From Nitrospira sp. (GTDB lineage: Bacteria; Nitrospirota; Nitrospiria; Nitrospirales; Nitrospiraceae): DNA of 6,465 bases. Under the pieces are notes generated by a model, which was given only the letters and a program-made list of their open reading frames with translations, was not told where the DNA came from and searched no databases. The stretch is taken from positions 6,289 to 12,753 of the forward strand of contig JABMDG010000002.1 of assembly GCA_015904045.1 (NCBI GenBank), given 5' to 3'. Positions within the stretch are counted from its first letter, which is position 1. Each line of letters begins with the position of its first letter. This document shows, piece by piece, positions 5,247-6,465 of the stretch. A program made the translations under genes and the position numbers.

Positions 5247-6465
5247 ATGGTGTACGAAACGGTTACCGATATCGAGCAGCTCTTGACGCGGGTTCGGAAC
5301 TATCAACCGGACACGGATCTCAGTGTGATCCGCAAGGCCTATGAGTTTTCCGCCAAGGCGCACGAAGGCCAGACGCGGCGTTCCGGAGAACCCTATGTAC
5401 AGCATCCTGTGGCGGTGGCCGGGGTGCTGACGTTGTTGAAAACCGACGTGACGGCGGTCGTGGCCGGATTGCTCCACGATACCTTGGAAGATACGGTGGC
5501 GACGGTCGAGGAACTTGAACGGGAGTTTGGGAAAGAAGTGGTCCACTTGGTCGACGGCGTCACCAAGATTGGAAAAATTACCTTCAGAAGCTCGGAGGAA
5601 AAACAGGCGGAGAATTTCCGAAAAATGGTGCTCTCGATGGCGGACGATATCCGCGTCGTGATCATCAAGCTTGCTGATCGGTTGCATAACATGCGGACAC
5701 TGGAGCACCTCGATGAGCGGAAGCGGCAGGAAATTTCGCAGGAAACACTGGAGATTTACGCCCCTCTGGCCAATCGCATCGGGATCGGCTGGGTCAAGAA
5801 CGAACTGGAAGATCTCTGTCTGAAACACCTGAAGCCGGATGTCTATGAAATGCTGCGCGTCAGCGTGGCGAAACGGGACGAGGACCGGCAACAGTATATT
5901 CAAGAAGTGACCACGCTTGTGCAAAAGGCGTTGGACGACAACGGATTGGTCGGAACGGTCTATGGCCGGCCGAAGCATCTGTACGGCGTCTATCAGAAAA
6001 TGAACAAACAGTCGATTTCGTTCGACGAGGTGTTCGACCTTACGGCGCTGCGAATCATCACCGATAGCAAAATGAATTGTTACGCCACGCTCGGCGTGAT
6101 CCACTCCTTGTGGCGTCCGCTGCCAGGCCGGTTCAAGGATTACATTGCGATTCCCAAGTCCAATCTCTATCAGTCGCTCCATACGACCGTCGTAGGGCCG
6201 AAGGGGGAGCATGTCGAATTTCAGATCCGCACGGAAGATATGCATCGGGTGGCCGAGTATGGAATTGCGGCCCATTGGAAGTACAAAGAGCAAGGGCGAG
6301 TCGATGACAAGGACAGCAAGGCCTTCGGCTGGTTAAGGCAGTTCGTCGAGTGGCAGAAGGATCTGCCGGATAACCGGCAATTCATGGATTCGGTCAAACT
6401 GGAGCTCTTCCATGACGTTGTCTATGTCTTCACTCCGAAGGGCTCGGTGAAGGAGCTGCCCAAGG
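5247..6465 (+). CDS. rel: Bifunctional (p)ppGpp synthetase/hydrolase, Rel/SpoT family (cut by right edge)
   Basis: The first 406 codons are present and the frame continues past the window; family members usually have about 700-750 residues. The protein makes the alarmone (p)ppGpp from ATP and GDP/GTP and degrades it, controlling the stringent response. The HD hydrolase site is complete: Arg44, His53, HDTLED (77-82) and Asp144. These fall on the same numbers as in the Streptococcus Rel structure, which supports the ATG at 5247. The synthetase site has YGRPKH (239-244), Asp264, Tyr308 and Glu324. RFKD (295-298) is the basic charge motif of bifunctional enzymes, where synthetase-only RelA has an acidic EXDD, so both activities are expected. 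The TGS regulatory domain begins near residue 385 and is truncated. The start lies 5 nt after the recJ stop; the AGTAGGG overlapping that stop may be its ribosome binding site. GTG 5250 is an alternative start. Confidence 0.97.
   Translation, partial: MVYETVTDIEQLLTRVRNYQPDTDLSVIRKAYEFSAKAHEGQTRRSGEPYVQHPVAVAGVLTLLKTDVTAVVAGLLHDTLEDTVATVEELEREFGKEVVHLVDGVTKIGKITFRSSEEKQAENFRKMVLSMADDIRVVIIKLADRLHNMRTLEHLDERKRQEISQETLEIYAPLANRIGIGWVKNELEDLCLKHLKPDVYEMLRVSVAKRDEDRQQYIQEVTTLVQKALDDNGLVGTVYGRPKHLYGVYQKMNKQSISFDEVFDLTALRIITDSKMNCYATLGVIHSLWRPLPGRFKDYIAIPKSNLYQSLHTTVVGPKGEHVEFQIRTEDMHRVAEYGIAAHWKYKEQGRVDDKDSKAFGWLRQFVEWQKDLPDNRQFMDSVKLELFHDVVYVFTPKGSVKELPK

Noticed and set aside
5199..6293. A 364-codon open frame on the minus strand across rel
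   Set aside because: It is antisense to the clearly recognisable Rel protein and has no convincing ribosome binding site or family pattern.
999..6465. A functional system linking pyrophosphate, Pup and ppGpp through gene proximity
   Set aside because: hppA is separated from pup by a strong terminator and recJ-rel has its own promoter candidate. Adjacency alone does not support a joint pathway.

Overview
The window is a GC-rich bacterial chromosome segment with two complete large housekeeping genes, one complete very small gene of special interest, one complete hypothetical gene, and a gene cut by each window edge. The best guess for the source is a member of the Nitrospirota (Nitrospira-like). 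This rests on a Pup protein outside an actinobacterial setting, next to a K+-independent H+-pyrophosphatase and a recJ-rel pair. It is an inference from gene content, not a database match.

Layout. (1) Positions 1-709, minus strand: an 84-residue hypothetical protein (455-709) is followed after 19 nt by the first 145 codons of a methyltransferase-like protein that runs off the left edge. A plausible sigma70-type promoter lies at 731-759. (2) Positions 710-998: a divergent intergenic region with minus-strand and plus-strand promoter candidates and no gene. (3) Positions 999-2945, plus strand: hppA, a membrane proton-pumping pyrophosphatase of the K+-independent type, closed by a strong intrinsic terminator (2976-3017). 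(4) Positions 3123-3320, plus strand: a 65-residue Pup (prokaryotic ubiquitin-like protein) ending in Gly-Gly-Glu. It has its own candidate promoter and ribosome binding site and is followed by a C/T-rich, G/A-poor spacer. (5) Positions 3544-5241 and 5247-6465, plus strand: recJ (single-strand 5'-3' exonuclease), then after 5 nt a bifunctional (p)ppGpp synthetase/hydrolase (rel) cut by the right edge in its TGS domain. A promoter candidate with a perfect TTGACA -35 box precedes recJ.

How the genes relate. recJ and rel look like one transcription unit. hppA and pup look like separate units. The main point of interest is pup: it stands without proteasome (prcBA), ligase (pafA), depupylase (dop) or ATPase (mpa/arc) genes anywhere in the window, and its C-terminal Glu should make it ready for ligation without deamidation. 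Pup itself is a described system. The solitary placement and the lysine-rich sequence are the parts worth checking. No mobile element, CRISPR array, tRNA or rRNA was recognised.
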